A stretch of DNA of 64,000 nucleotides from Chlorophyllum brunneum. Lineage: Eukaryota > Basidiomycota > Agaricomycetes > Agaricales > Agaricaceae. This document shows positions 35,550 to 47,931 of the stretch, in pieces. The stretch spans positions 1,550,001 to 1,614,000 of the forward strand of contig OY756151.1 in NCBI GenBank assembly GCA_963576785.1. Reading direction: 5' to 3'. Within the stretch, counting starts at the first letter, position 1. Every line of letters starts with the position of its first letter. The notes under the pieces are model-generated. The model had not been told where the DNA came from, ran no database searches, and saw nothing but the letters and a program-made list of their open reading frames with translations. A program made the position numbers and the translations under genes.

Positions 35550-36914
35550 TCATGGATCTGGGTCCAGTTTCTCTCCACGAGCGAGAACACGAACAACACG
35601 AGTAGGCTGAGACACCATTTCCATCATGGCCATGACAGCGGGTGGACGTTCAACAAGACTGTGCTTCGGTGGGTGCGGATGATCGGCATTCGAACTACGC
35701 CTGCCCTTTGGACCATGGTGAGAATGATGGGTACGTTTGGGGCGTTCATCTTCATCGGCACCGGCACTACGTCCAGGAAGGGTCGGTTCGACTGGGAATG
35801 TTTCAACGCCGGTCCTTTCAGCCCATTTCGCAACAAGTACTCCGGATGACCTGGCCTCAAATTTGTTGCCGTGTGGAACGGAAGGAGCTGGGAGGGGCAC
35901 CGGAGCCATCGGAGTATCGTTCGAATCCGCGAGTTTCAAGGCGTGGTTTGGGGGAGACAGGTTGGGTGAACCAGAAAGAACAGCGAGTACAACCTTATAT
36001 TTCTTCTGATTTCCGTTTCCTTTTTCAGCAGCTCCTTCAGATGGGCGGCTATTCCCATCAAAATTGATAGTGACGTTCGGATTTTCGACTTCCCAACGGG
36101 CACAACAGATAGTGCGCCGAACCCATTCGGGCGATGGTGCGGCTTTGGAATCCGCCTCGTCATCACTTGAGCCTTCTTTCATTGGAATTTGATCCCAGAG
36201 AACGAAGGCTTCGTCCCTCTGAACACGAATGCGGGGATTAGTGCCAACTTGAGCTTCAAGGATACGGGAAGCAGCACGAGCGCGCTGAGCGAGATGAGTG
36301 GTACCCTTCTTCAGTAGGTCAAGGGTATTCAAGGCTAGGGTAATGATAAGCAAACTGAACTTCGAGCTTGAGACAGAGACTTACCTTCAAGGGGAACGAT
36401 GAGGATTTCCTTACGACCATCTCTACACCATTTTTTAACCTGATAGAGTGCGTGAACAAGCACACTGGCGTCAATGACAATGATATCTGCATCTTTGTCG
36501 CTCTTGTCCCCTCCATGCGCAGTCCTGACTGGCGCAGTGGCGTGAACCGTATGTTTTCTATTTTGAACTTCTGGCACAACCAACTTCTCCTTGCCCGCGG
36601 GTGATGGCGCATCACCGCCCTTCCTCCTATGAACAATCTTGATACCAGGGGCCATGGGTGTGTGCTTGTTTGCATGTTGCGGCGCCGTACTATACTGGGT
36701 CATTGGAACATGTTTGCGATCCCTCCAGTTTCCAGACGAAGGACTATTCGCCGACACAGACTTTTCGAGCTGTTCAACTTGATGGTTCAAGAAAGCTGCC
36801 CCGAGTGCCCTCGACATGGCCACCTTATTGGGACTCGGACTAGGTATCTGTTGAATATGTGTGTAAGTACCTGTTTTTAAGTCAGCCGAATACACTGACC
36901 TTTCTGTCCGCCAT
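35550..36914 (-). CDS. PIN-domain protein
   Basis: Three exons, 36900-36914, 36385-36847 and 35550-36334, join in frame to 420 residues; the first exon encodes just MADRK. After a disordered, Ser/Pro/Lys-rich N-terminus (about 125 residues) a PIN fold starts: DIIVIDASVLVHALYQVKKW with the first catalytic aspartate. It continues with KEILIVPLEALNTLDLLKKG, RAASRILEAQVG, and RIRVQRDEAFVLWDQI, which may carry further acidic residues. The C-terminal 190 residues are disordered, with His/Pro-rich stretches (RTHHSHHGPKGRR). PIN domains are metal-dependent RNases or their inactive relatives in RNA decay and processing. This architecture is common in basidiomycetes and unassigned. The TGA at the end follows EKLDPDP; an alternative splice could extend the protein downstream. 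Confidence 0.78.
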
Positions 36915-38682
36915 GGTGTTCATGATGATAGTTGCTGGTGAGCTGACCAGGTCCGGGAGACCAGGATGCTGTACCTGGCTTAGTCAGCGGCCCCACACGG
37001 CCCACCGCTCGCCACAGGAGAACCACAGTCATGGCGGGTCATTACAATAGCACCAAGCTGTGCCCAAACAGCATAGCGTTGACACTTTCTACCTCATAAT
37101 GAGTATTCATTCCACAAAGCTGTGTTCTCGCCAGTTGACCGGTAGGATTTACCGTCCTAGTCCGAGGTTGCGACCGTGGAGTGGACCTTGTCTGCTTACC
37201 TGAAGCAGTACCGAGCCCCTGAGTTTGTACGCCATGGACCAACACCGAGGCTCCCTGAGACCTAACAATGGACCAGTCAAGCTCGAAGCTATTAACAAGG
37301 CAACGGACACCACCAATGTATCATCAGTGGCCACAATCACAGAGAAGTTACAGGGAGCACCTGATGGAGCGCATTACCTCGGATCAACACACGATCCGAC
37401 GCATCCAAAGGCGAACAATCCTAAGTGTTAGCACTACTTCTCAATGTCTGAACCTTTTTTCCGAGTGTTCGAAAGGCCACACAAGACTTCGCACTGTGCT
37501 AGTAGATATTACCGAACCGAGGCATCAAGTTCCCTTGTTGAAGTAATCTCGAACGAAACCCGGGCAGAATGCTATCCCCACAACCTACACTGCCTTTTGT
37601 TCCACGATGCACAAAAGGATCGTTTACTTGGCAAGAGTACACCCCCTAACCTTTAGCTGTTCATTAATGACTATGTGACAAGACGCCAGCATAACTTATG
37701 AGCATTGTAATGAGCTCCGTTTCCAATGACAACCAGTGGAGTGGTAAGGTGGAGACCTATTCCGTTTATAAATTATGACCTTCTTGGCTGAAGGTTTTTT
37801 CTCCCCAGTTCTCGCTCAGAAAAATATCGTGATATGACGGTTTTAATGAGGCTGACGGGACAAATCAAGTCTCCTATCTGTTCACGTCAAAAAGGCTGCA
37901 GATGCAACAAAGTTAATTAGAAACCAGGCGGTCTTTCTCCTATCATTACTGCATCTGGATTGAGCCAATACGCATATCATAACTGGACGTTACATTTGAT
38001 TTCCCATTGTGGCACCCACGATATGAGAGTCCCGACCATTGCGTGCAACCGCAAACCAAATATCCAATGATCGGGCCCGTATTCGTTGTTTCCGATCTGG
38101 TACTCCGGTCGCGACGCATCGGTTCCACATTTCCCATGTTCACACAGCGCCCTCAGCCTATTTATAAATATATATCATACACATCCCCATGGTCCAGTTG
38201 GACCGAGTGAAAACGCGTGTATCCATCATTCCCATGTGGTCGTCACAGGTCACTGGAATGGCTACTCCCATGGGTAAAGTGGACAGTGGGAGAAGCATTT
38301 CAGATATACACCAGAAATATCAGGTCCATTGTGTCGTCACTCCAATACGAACACATGAATTGTCAAACCTCTGGGAATTTCGTCATCCAGGTCACCAGCA
38401 TCGAACGAGGGCTTTTACACATTCCAACTGATCGTGTCAGACGATTCGCATACCAATGGAACCGAAAGTACCATCCGTCCGTTGTTCTGTTACCGAGGGA
38501 AGGTTCGCGTGTTCCTGGTGTCAAAAATGTAGTATTTGGGTATAGCTCCAGGGAAAAGTCTCAAAAGGCCTCGCTAATGTGGGAACAATAATCACGGGCT
38601 TGGGATTTCTACTGCAAGGTATCATCAGCAGATATGCCAATGACAAATACAGGTAACAAACAAAGACTACGCTACTGGACTT
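36915..38682. other. Intergenic, about 1.8 kb, no supported gene
   Basis: Only short frames without domains occur on both strands. An A+T-rich TATA-like stretch (TATTTATAAATATATATC, 38159-38176) is present, but no gene clearly follows it. The right end is the terminator region of the laccase. Confidence 0.45.
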
Positions 38683-40849
38683 TCAAACAGAGCCGGGAGG
38701 GAGTTCATCGTACTCTGGGCACAAGTCCTTCCAGTCCTGGGGCGTAATCTGCGATGCAGGTCCGCTGACGTTGTCCTCGGGAGCTTCACCGAAAACAACA
38801 GCGAGACCAGCTTCAAGATGCCAGTCAATATGACAATGCAAGAACCATGCTCCAGGATTATCGGTCTCTGCATGACCTGATGAGCTAACATCGACACAAA
38901 TAATACTTGAGAAACCTACTGAAGCGGAAAGTCGTGTTACCACCATTAATCGGGTACACGTCGCGACGGAGAGGACTTTAAACATTGAGCAAAAGTCGGT
39001 GGTTTAGTGTCAGGTTGTAACTCACTTCTTGAAGTTGAAAACGTCATCGTTAGATGGCAGAATGACATCAAAGGTATGACCGTGCACTAGAGATTAAAAA
39101 GTGAGTTGGACGACAAACTCACAAGAAGACAACAGGCTTACAATGGAATGGATGCGACCCAGTTCCTGGAATAGTCACCTGGACGATACTGTTCCTGGGT
39201 ACGACGAAGACTTGCTCAGATGGGAGAAGATCCGTAGGTTTCTTGGCGCCACTCAAAATTTGGAGGAGGACGGGAACGGAAGACGAAATGTAGGAAACAC
39301 CGTTGATGTCGAAGAAGGGAGGGTTAGGCTAGATGTGCGTGAGTGGGAGGTAAGGCTTCACATTGGAAGAGATTACCTGAGCAATATTAAGAACGAGGGG
39401 AACATCAGGGGGGCCATCTCCAAGGCTTCCGGGGTTTTCCTGAGCAATTGGCTAGAGAACGATTGAGATCAGGAAATTCTTGTTGTCGATCAGAACTTAC
39501 GTGCATCTCCTGGTCGAGCAATTTGTGACCGGGTACGTTGACTGTGGTCGGTTCTTCATGTTTCGCTCCCTTGTAGCGCAAGATGGCAAGGGTGAGGTTA
39601 GGATTGACTAAGGTACCAATCAGTCATATTGACTCCTTCCATGTGGAATTGGGACGCACAGTTGGGGTTCCTAGCAGGACTACCACCGGTGGGAGGAGCT
39701 CTGATCCAGTAGTTGTTGACGGGTTGATTGGCATGCAAGACGACAGATACACGCTGAGCAACATAGATGTCGACGTTTTGAATCTCGACTGGGTCGTGCT
39801 CAATACCGTCTGCTTCGATGAAAGTCATGTTGTGGCCATCGATGGAGAAAGTGAAGAAAGGACGGCAGGCGATGGTAAAGACGCGCATGCGATATCTCTT
39901 GCCATGCTCGACGTTGACCACAGCGTACGGGACTAAAGCACTAATTACGCAATGATTGTGTGTGGATAGTGAGTGTCTTACCCAGGGGCCCTCCGACGAA
40001 TCTTCCTTTGCCGTTGATTAAGCCAGCATCTTGCACCCTGTAAAATCAGTTATAAGGGCACGCCGCAAAATCTTAAATTGTAAAAAACGTACGGGACAAT
40101 ACCTGTGGAGAAGAAGGCGTCGTTTCCAGCAGGGGCCAGGATATGATACCATTCAGAGAGAGTAATGACGGTGTTCTCGTCGTCGACATCGTACAGATGC
40201 TTCAGAGGATCGTGGGGATCTAAGGCGATGTTAATAATTGCTATGGATCCGCGGAGTAGCTGAGTTAACCATAGATAACAATGGCGCCTCGGAGACCATC
40301 ACAGTACTGGGTCGACAAATGAGAGTGGTACCAGAAACTATGTAGATTAGGTCAGGAAACAAATGGATTGCTCATAGCCACATACCCTCCCTTCTGACCG
40401 GGCACGGAGTAGTCGTATACGAATGTCGTGTTAGGAGGGATTGGGCATTGGTTGACAAATGCGGGGCCATCCATGTCGGAAGTGCGGGCTTGGAAGAGGC
40501 CATGCCAATGCTGTAGTGGTCGTCAGTGCTGATTCAGAGGGGGGGTGAAGAAGCATACGATTGTCGTGGCACGTCTCATCAACGGGTCCGTCAGTTGGTT
40601 GTGAAGCGGGATGACAAGGTGGTCACCCGTGTTGACTTGGATGAGAGGTCCAGGGAAGTCCCCGTTGATCAACACAGCACTTGTAGCAGGTCAGATACTT
40701 GAGGCTGGTTTCAAAAGTAAGAGAACTTACTCTCGTTCAAACCCATCGGGGGCGATGCGAGTATTGGCTAGCGTAAAGTCGAAGTGACGGGTGGCGGCAA
40801 ACGCCAGAGGCACAAGGCCGAGAAGGACTCCAAGAGAGAGATGCATCAT
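38683..40849 (-). CDS. Laccase (multicopper oxidase)
   Basis: A many-exon gene typical of mushroom laccases. ATG 40849 opens a signal peptide ([18 protein letters not shown]) and [17 protein letters not shown]; exon 1 ends at 40731. All four copper-binding regions are visible: [27 protein letters not shown] split by an intron from HGHTFDVIL; and [16 protein letters not shown] near the end, where the cysteine and flanking histidines form the type 1/type 3 bridge. The leucine in HLEAGL is the usual non-ligand axial position. The C-terminus is [16 protein letters not shown], ending at 38683. Laccases oxidise phenols using oxygen and are secreted; roles include lignin or litter attack, pigment and development. 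No stops were found in exons, so it looks functional. Confidence 0.92.
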
Positions 40850-40891
40850 CTGAATCCCTTGACGAAGTTCTGGATTCTAGTGTCCTGAGGC

Positions 40892-40898
40892 TTTTATA
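40892..40898 (-). promoter_or_regulatory. TATA box of the laccase gene
   Basis: Reading the minus strand, TATAAAA lies about 43-50 bases before the laccase ATG at 40849, in the context CGTATAAAAGCC. This close spacing implies a very short 5' leader. Confidence 0.6.
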
Positions 40899-41667
40899 CG
40901 CATTACGAGTCATTTCTGCGAGAAAATACTGCTCCTAGAGCTACCAATCATCTGGGTGGTTTCTCGAGTGTGGGTAGCTGTTTGCAAAGTAACGCCTGTT
41001 GTTTGCCCACCAGAACGGGCATGAGAAACCATTCGTCCTATTTCTCGCATCACCGTGTAAATGGAGCGCATCAAAGTACGTGACACCTTGGTGTGACGAA
41101 GCATAAGGCCATGCTAAATTAGTGTCAAGCCCGCTCGGCACCGAGATATGCCTCCAGCTTCTTTGTGGGGCAACGTCGTTCCAGTTCGCTGTCCGAGGCT
41201 ACTGTGGCTGACTGGCAGCAGTTATATGTCTACATTCCAAAGGCAATATAGGAGGAGTATCAGCGACCCCACGACTGGGTAGAACATACTCAACGAGCGC
41301 TTGTATTCGGCACATGGGAAGAAGTTCTTCTACTGTCGGCACCATCTTTGGAGCACCAAATCTCTGAAAAGCAATTGCTGAGTAAAAATAGAACCCTGGG
41401 ATAACGGGAAACCAGCAGACACATACCTTTCGGGCTTGTTGCAGGCGAAGATTAGGCTCAGAGAGGCAACCAGACCCTGCCAGGACTCAAGGTTGCCGAG
41501 GCCGGCCGAGGAAAAGCCTGGGGCAGATGCTCAGCTATGGTTGCAAAATCGGAAGGTGCACAAATCAAAACACAGTGATTTAAGCGACGATGAGACGGAA
41601 CGGTGGCTTCGAAGGCACAAGTATTTTTTCGCTTAGGATCTTATGTTCGGACTAAGCACAGGTAAAT
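40899..41667. other. Laccase upstream region, no gene
   Basis: No coding region is recognised. The interval separates the laccase start from the stop of the large carboxylase gene, so laccase control sites are expected here. I did not identify specific response elements. Confidence 0.45.
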
Positions 41668-44600
41668 CTAGAGGATAACGAGGACGTCTCCCGGTTTCAC
41701 TAACGCCCCTTCTTGCACTCCAGGCCCGAAACCCTGAACGACTTGCCCAACGTGGCCTTGTTCTGGTCTCACCGGAATCTCTGTTTTCATTGCTTCAAGG
41801 ATAAGAAGAGGCTCATGGGATGACGTGATGGGATCGCCTATTTTGCAAGAAATCTTCCATATTGACGCGAAAAGTGTTGCTTTTATAAGTATGGACTTCA
41901 TGTGGTAGCCTGGTAAGCATGAAGTGGACGTGGGTGGGGTGAACATCGTTATTTTTAGCTGGTGTGGTCAGATCCCACTCGCCTTGGACACTGCCACCGC
42001 TAGTAGGATGGTCAGCTCGTCTGGGGTTATCACTCTCCCACCCCAACAGCAAAATGCGCTCCCTTGGGGTTTTTGTCAATTCCAGCGCCCATCATTGGCA
42101 AGTCCCTGAGATCACCTTTCAGCTTGTTCCTCCATCGCTTTTTGTTGCCGCCCACGGAATGTGGAAATCTCGTCCTGTATAGTGGTCACATACACAGCGT
42201 AGTCCCTCATGGAGAACACCGTGGGTTCTATCTGAGGCATATTCAGTGCCCTCGCCTCATCACAAGCGTGAGACACTAACCTTGAACGAATGACGACCCT
42301 GTTCAAACAGGCTCTCTAACTTTCAAGACGATGAGCCCCCTGGACGAAATTCAAAGAGTAGGCTAACCTTCTTGTACGTATCAAGGTCAACTGCCTCAAA
42401 ATGTAGCTGTTCTAGGGTCAAATTTCGGATACCTCGTAATTTTTTGTAACGCTGACCTGGTCGAAAGGCTCGAGCAACCAAGGCCTATCAGGTGCGAAAT
42501 CTCTTCCCTTCCCCCACGCCTGCCATGCCGGAAGTGAGCGACCGAAAAGCTGATATCCACCTGGTGAATCAACTGGGTATATAGCCGCAACAGGGCCCGC
42601 AATACCAACGGCGCCCTATCGCACAGGCATCATTACTTGATTCGAGTGGTGAGATAATTCGAGTCACACACCCGAGGGGTAAATGTACGCGATGGGTTCA
42701 GTTTTTGCCCTGTCAATCTACTGCGGGGATCGATCTAGCCTCATCAGACAAGTATGTCGCGAAGGGACGACAGTAAACGCACTGGAACCAAAAATGGACA
42801 AGCCAGGTAAAATCCGACTCCAAACACAATCTTCAGCTCGAATTAGAACCATACCGTGCCGTGACATTAAATAAACTATGCACTCACCCAATCCGATGAT
42901 ACTAGCTTTGCTAACACTTCCTTTGATCCGCTGAGCCCATTATTCTTCGCCAGATACTCCACATTGCTAGGGAGGTACACTGCCTTTTCGCGGATTGAGC
43001 GCATGTATCGTTCTGTTGCATCTTTACTCCATGGGTCATCAAGGACTATAGGGAATGTTATCCGACGTCCCAAAAATGTCATGTCTGTAAGGTCGAGAGG
43101 GATGTTTTCCTTTGCTGCGAGAATGTGTTGAATTAGCTCAGCCTGAGAGACGACGCTATTGTCGTAGTGAATCTACGCTGTCATAAGTGCTGCCTAACAT
43201 GCCGAAGAAAGTGTTTTACCATGAGAGAACGTATGCAGGGGCATAACGCTTTGACGCCAACGACATTTGTTGTTCTCATGTTCTCTAACAAAACCTGGAC
43301 CTTGGCTCGTACGACGAAATCCAGTTCCATAGCTCCCAATTCTGCTAGAATTGCCGAGTCTCCCGCCTAGAGTTAAACAATAAGTCTTTTTTCTGCGTTT
43401 ATTTGAAATGCTCACCTGGCGCAAGATGAAAGAAACCTCCTCAGCACTAGGTTTTGGATCTTGATACAGACGGGGTGAATAGTGTTGATCCCGTAGAGTA
43501 TCACTGTACAAGACCAGTTCGGAATCCGCTACTTGTCCCTGGATAATCTTTTCAACACCGGTCATGAATCTATCGTTGTTATCCTCGATCTCAATAGCCG
43601 TGCTATGGAAAACACGCCGGAAATTTACACTATCTCCGGGACTCAGCTGGCCGACTTTCCAGCTGTAGAGGATTAGATCATTACAGTTGGTATGGGGCTC
43701 GTTACTCACAATTCCCCTGTTGCTAGCACGCACAAGCACAGGTATCCCCCCATATCTGGACCTTCGTTTGCTAAGATGATAGGGGTATCTCCATTAACGT
43801 TAACAGAGCCAGCCGCGTACGCGTTATCGAGTATGTTACTTGGATGACCTCCGCCTTGGCCCCCACTGGCCCGCGCCCATTGTAATTTCTCGGAGGATTC
43901 GAGTCTAATACCGGTTCGATTGCTTGAAGGACTGACTTGCCAACGGGTAGAATAGAAACTCGAGATGCCGTCCTGGGTCAAGAATTCGTCATCATCGTGA
44001 GGTCCTGGCAGAACGTATATAACCCAGTCCCTGGGGTAATTTGGTATCAACTCTTGGGGGAGTATACAAGGAGACTCATTTTCAGAGGAGTTATCCAAGG
44101 CGAGGATATCGCCAGCGACAAGCGACCTTCCCTGAAGAAAAACTAAGCTCCTCAAACAAGTTACACGACGGCTTACGGACCTGATATCCACCCAAGCCCA
44201 TAGAGGTGGACTTGGAACCAAGGTACTCGGGCACGTTCGGGAACCCGCCGCAGATAGAGAGATACACCCTCAGGCCACCCTTCCCTTCCTGTTCTACCTT
44301 TGCTGCAATTTCAAGATCTCCTTTCGCAGGAACCACCAAACGGGACCACATATGCACTTCCCGTCCATTCAACGAAATATTGACATCTTTTCCGGTAACC
44401 GCGACTACGGTATGACGGAAGAATCGGAATTTCGCAGTAACTCCAGGAACGACGATAATCTCAATGCCTTCTGTAGTTCTGTTATTTCCAGCTAACATGT
44501 TTCCAACGGCAAAGGCGATCGGGTCCATTGGCCCACTCCGAGGGATCCCTCTACCAGTCGAACGCCCCGGTAGGTCCTGGATGGTCATCTCCAATCCAGG

Positions 44601-46370
44601 AGCGATCACCTTCATCGCACTGGGTTGTGGTCAGTCTAACTTCTCGAATGAAAGTCACCGGCTACATACCACGGAGAATACTCCAATTTGTCCAAAAATC
44701 TCGTCGTGACTTGGCCCGTTTGATATGTTTGGCTCGTTACAATAACCTTCAAATAATCCATATTATTCGGCGGTCCGTATATTTCACACTCTTGCAGGGC
44801 TTCTAGGAACCTTGAAATCGCTTCCTGGCGTGTGCTTCCATATACGATAATCTTGCAAAGCAGGGGGTCGAAATGAAGCGTTACTTGCATGCCAGTAGAA
44901 ACCTAACCAACTTCAACCGCATATCCACAAAAATAAAATAAAGTAAAATAAAGGACTCACCCAATTATCCACTCTCAACCAAGTATGCTGTTCCTCCAAT
45001 CGTACTTTTTGCAAAAGTCCAGGAGAAGGCAAAAACCCCTCTGCAGGGTTTTCTGCATATACGCGCCCTTCTATAGCGTAGCCCTGTCCAACATCCCTCG
45101 CAGTCTGGTTAAGAGCGTCGTAATAATTTTGATCCATAATAACGGGCGATCGTTTGTTCTCGTGTTTTGCGATCCCATGTAAAATCATCATCTCGACGAG
45201 ATCGAGGTCATTGTGAGTAACTTCCGTAATAGGATGCTCGACTTGAATACGAGTATTCATCTCTAGGAAGTAAAATTCACTTGTTTCGTCGTCTACCAGG
45301 AATTCGACCGTTCCTGATAAAGCGTCAAGTAGGAATATTCGGTTCACGCGAGATAGAAACTTACCCGCAGATTCGTAACGAATTGAGCGACAGATGGTAA
45401 CAGCAGCTTCACACATTCTCTCTCTCAAACCTTTATATCGATTATCCTTGAGAAAATTCGAGGATTGAGTCACTAACCAGGGTGCGCCTCAATAAAAGGA
45501 CTAGGACATTCTTCAATAACCTTCTGATGCCTCCGTTGAACACTACACTCCCTTTCTCTCAAATGCACAACGTTCCCTTCACCATCGCCGAACACCTAAA
45601 AATATATAATCGAGACTTTTATTCCTATCAAACAACACATACCTGTATTTCAACATGTCTTGCACGGGGAATATATCTCTCAACAAACACTCCATCGTGG
45701 CCAAACAAACTCTACAGCCGCAATTACTTTAGAACCAAATCAACGAAACATAATCCCATACCTTAGCCCTCGCTTTCGCACGATCGAATGCCATTCTAGC
45801 ATCCTGCTCCTTCTCACAAACAACCATCCCCATTCCTCCTCCTCCCGCACTAGCTTTAAAAATCACCGGAAACCCAATCCTCCCTAAAACCTCTTCCGCT
45901 TCTCCATAATCTTTCACAAGTCCCTCTGATCCAGGCACAACGCCCACCCCCACTATATTCTTTACAACATCCCTCGCTTCGTGTTTCATCCCCATAATTT
46001 TAATTGTATCCGATCTCGGACCTAACCACGTCATCCCAGCACTCTCAACCATCTCTGCGAATTCCGCATTCTCAGAAAGGAATCCATAGCCCGGGTGAAC
46101 GAGTGTGACGTTATGAGATTTACAAATGTCGAGGATAGGAGATGGTGTAAGGTATGCTGTACCTTCCGTCGTGGTTGATGTTGAAGAGGCCGAGATAGGT
46201 AACGCAATAGCAATGTCGGCCATCGCAACATGGGGCGCCATTGCGTCAGCTGGTGTGTACACACCCACAGTGCGTAAACCTAATTTATTTGCTGTGCGTA
46301 TTATTCTTACAGCGATTTCGCCACGGTTGGCTACGAGGAGTGTGTGGTTTGTGAACGAGTCTTCGGTCAT
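41668..46370 (-). CDS. lamA: Biotin-dependent carboxylase of urea-carboxylase architecture (LamA-like)
   Basis: A long, intron-rich gene starting at ATG 46370 ([24 protein letters not shown]). Domains in order: biotin carboxylase ([54 protein letters not shown]); the AHS2/PxpC-like half of the carboxyltransferase ([31 protein letters not shown]); the AHS1/PxpB-like half ([18 protein letters not shown] and, near 42500, a PGGYQL-type block); and a biotinyl domain whose [10 protein letters not shown] carries the biotin lysine. It lacks the amidase domain of urea amidolyase (Dur1,2). Neighbouring LamB/YcsF suggests lactam or 5-oxoproline use, as for Aspergillus lamA/lamB and bacterial pxp operons, rather than urea. 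The gene symbol rests on that context. Most exons read cleanly; several introns are only approximately placed. Confidence 0.8.
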
Positions 46371-46448
46371 CGAAAGTTTATTCAAGTAGAACTGCTGAAG
46401 GTTGTGTGTGTGTGTGAAGATCGTCGAATGTAAATAGGCTTGGGAATA

Positions 46449-46458
46449 CTTATATACC
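46449..46458 (-). promoter_or_regulatory. TATA-like box of the carboxylase gene
   Basis: GGTATATAAG on the minus strand, about 80 bases before the ATG at 46370, within the 147-base gap after the LamB-like gene's stop. If real, the gene has its own promoter in this small gap, possibly overlapping the LamB terminator. Confidence 0.45.
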
Positions 46459-46517
46459 ATACTGCTTATGACGTCGTAACCCAAGCTCCGGTTCTCCATC
46501 GGGTCAAGTATGGCTAA

Positions 46518-47747
46518 TTATCTATTATTATGTTCGTCAACGAGCTTCTTAACCACTTTTGCAATCCCAACAGCCCCCTAAACAGAGCTCAGTCAGCTAC
46601 TCCTCTTCAAGTGATAAGAAGCCATAACGTACAGGAGTGTCAGAATGGACGCAAATTGTGACTTCATCAACTTGATCACCAAGTGGTATATATACCCCCG
46701 GTACATCAGTCGTAATCAACCGTTCTTTGAGCAACCGATTGACCTAATCAACCAATTCAATCAGCATCAGAGTATCATGAAACCAAGTTGTGGACCTACA
46801 CGTTCGGTAACCACCTCTTCCGATACAGGATCATGCGTCCTGGAAGTTCCCACTCTCATCAAAAAAGTCACTCAAAGAGATGTAACTTAATGATCACGCA
46901 ACTTGGTAATCAAAAGCTTCCCCGTCTTATCATATCCCAAATCCGCAAACCACTCTACCATCCACAAACACACTTAGTCCAAATCACTGAAGAACGACAT
47001 AAATAAACTCACCCGGAATGAACCTAACGCCTTCCTCTCTCGCAGCAACCTCATGTAACGTCCCCGCCAACCCAACAAAAGCAACATTAGAAGAACCAGA
47101 AAAGACTTTACAAACTCTCATTCCAGCCTTTGCCAACTCCAAATCCCTAGCCATCTGTCCATAGACCGCACCATGTGGTTTTACATGATGTAATTCCATT
47201 CCATGAACTTGAAGAAACCCCATCAAGGCACCAGTTTGGTATACGAAACAGTTGAATAATTCGTCCTGGAGTGCAGGGGATTATTACTGGTCTTGGCTTG
47301 TTGAGACGTTGAAACGCACAGATGAGATTTTCATTTCCCTTCGACCAAAACCTTGTTTATCAGGTAGTGAAGGATGCGCGCCGACTTTTACGTTGTTGGA
47401 TTTTGCGAACGAGACTGTTTGATTCATTATATCGAAATCACTACCATGACCATTCAAGACGGTGTAGTTGATGGATGGACGGAGGGATTGGCTCACGAAG
47501 CGTGAAAACCACAAGCCACATTTGCTAAATGAATCGTCTTCATAAGTTCTTCATCGTCGGCCTACCACACACAGCTGCTGTATAAGCATGCTTGTTTCAA
47601 GCGAGGAGGGGACTCGGTGACATACGATGCGATAAAGACTGTAACCCTGCAACCCTCACCATGAGTGTTAAACAAACCTTAAAACGACGACGACAGACTC
47701 ACCTCTCCCAAATCGCAATTCACTGTCGCTCGCAGTGGTGTCGACAT
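46518..47747 (-). CDS. lamB: LamB/YcsF family protein (PxpA-type 5-oxoprolinase subunit)
   Basis: Starts at ATG 47747 with MSTPLRATVNCDLGE, the family's N-terminal NCDLGE motif, cut by an intron just after it. Next come ACGFHAS joined across an intron to DFDIMNQTVSFAK, and VKVGAHPSLPDKQGFGRREM, the hallmark GAHPS..PD..GFGRR segment. Later exons give MELHHVKPHGAVYGQM (KPHGALY region) and FVGLAGTLHE, then FIPGEF. The C-terminus GIAKVVKKLVDEHNNR stops at 46518. The intron inside the family's C-terminal metal-site region is only partly resolved. In bacteria PxpA works with PxpB/C to open 5-oxoproline with ATP; Aspergillus lamB acts in 2-pyrrolidinone use. It lies in the same direction as the carboxylase, 147 bases upstream. 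Confidence 0.8.
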
Positions 47748-47840
47748 TCCAGACGAAGATGTTAGTAATCAAACAACCAACCTGGTAACTCCTTAAAGCC
47801 TGCGAGCACCATCTATAATTATCCCAAAGTCACACACGCG

Positions 47841-47849
47841 TATATATAT
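47841..47849 (-). promoter_or_regulatory. TATA box of the LamB-like gene
   Basis: TATATATA on both strands about 94 bases before ATG 47747, within the 184-base interval between this gene's start and the stop of the glycosidase gene. Confidence 0.5.
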
Positions 47850-47931
47850 TCGCACTCCAAAGCATCCAGAGTCCATAAAAGGTCCAAAATCCCGAGTCCA
47901 AATATCCAAAGATAAAACCAAGCCAACATCC

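Noticed and set aside
41668..46370. Calling this gene urea amidolyase (DUR1,2)
   Set aside because: The protein starts directly with the biotin carboxylase domain; no amidase domain lies upstream, where LamB/YcsF is found instead.
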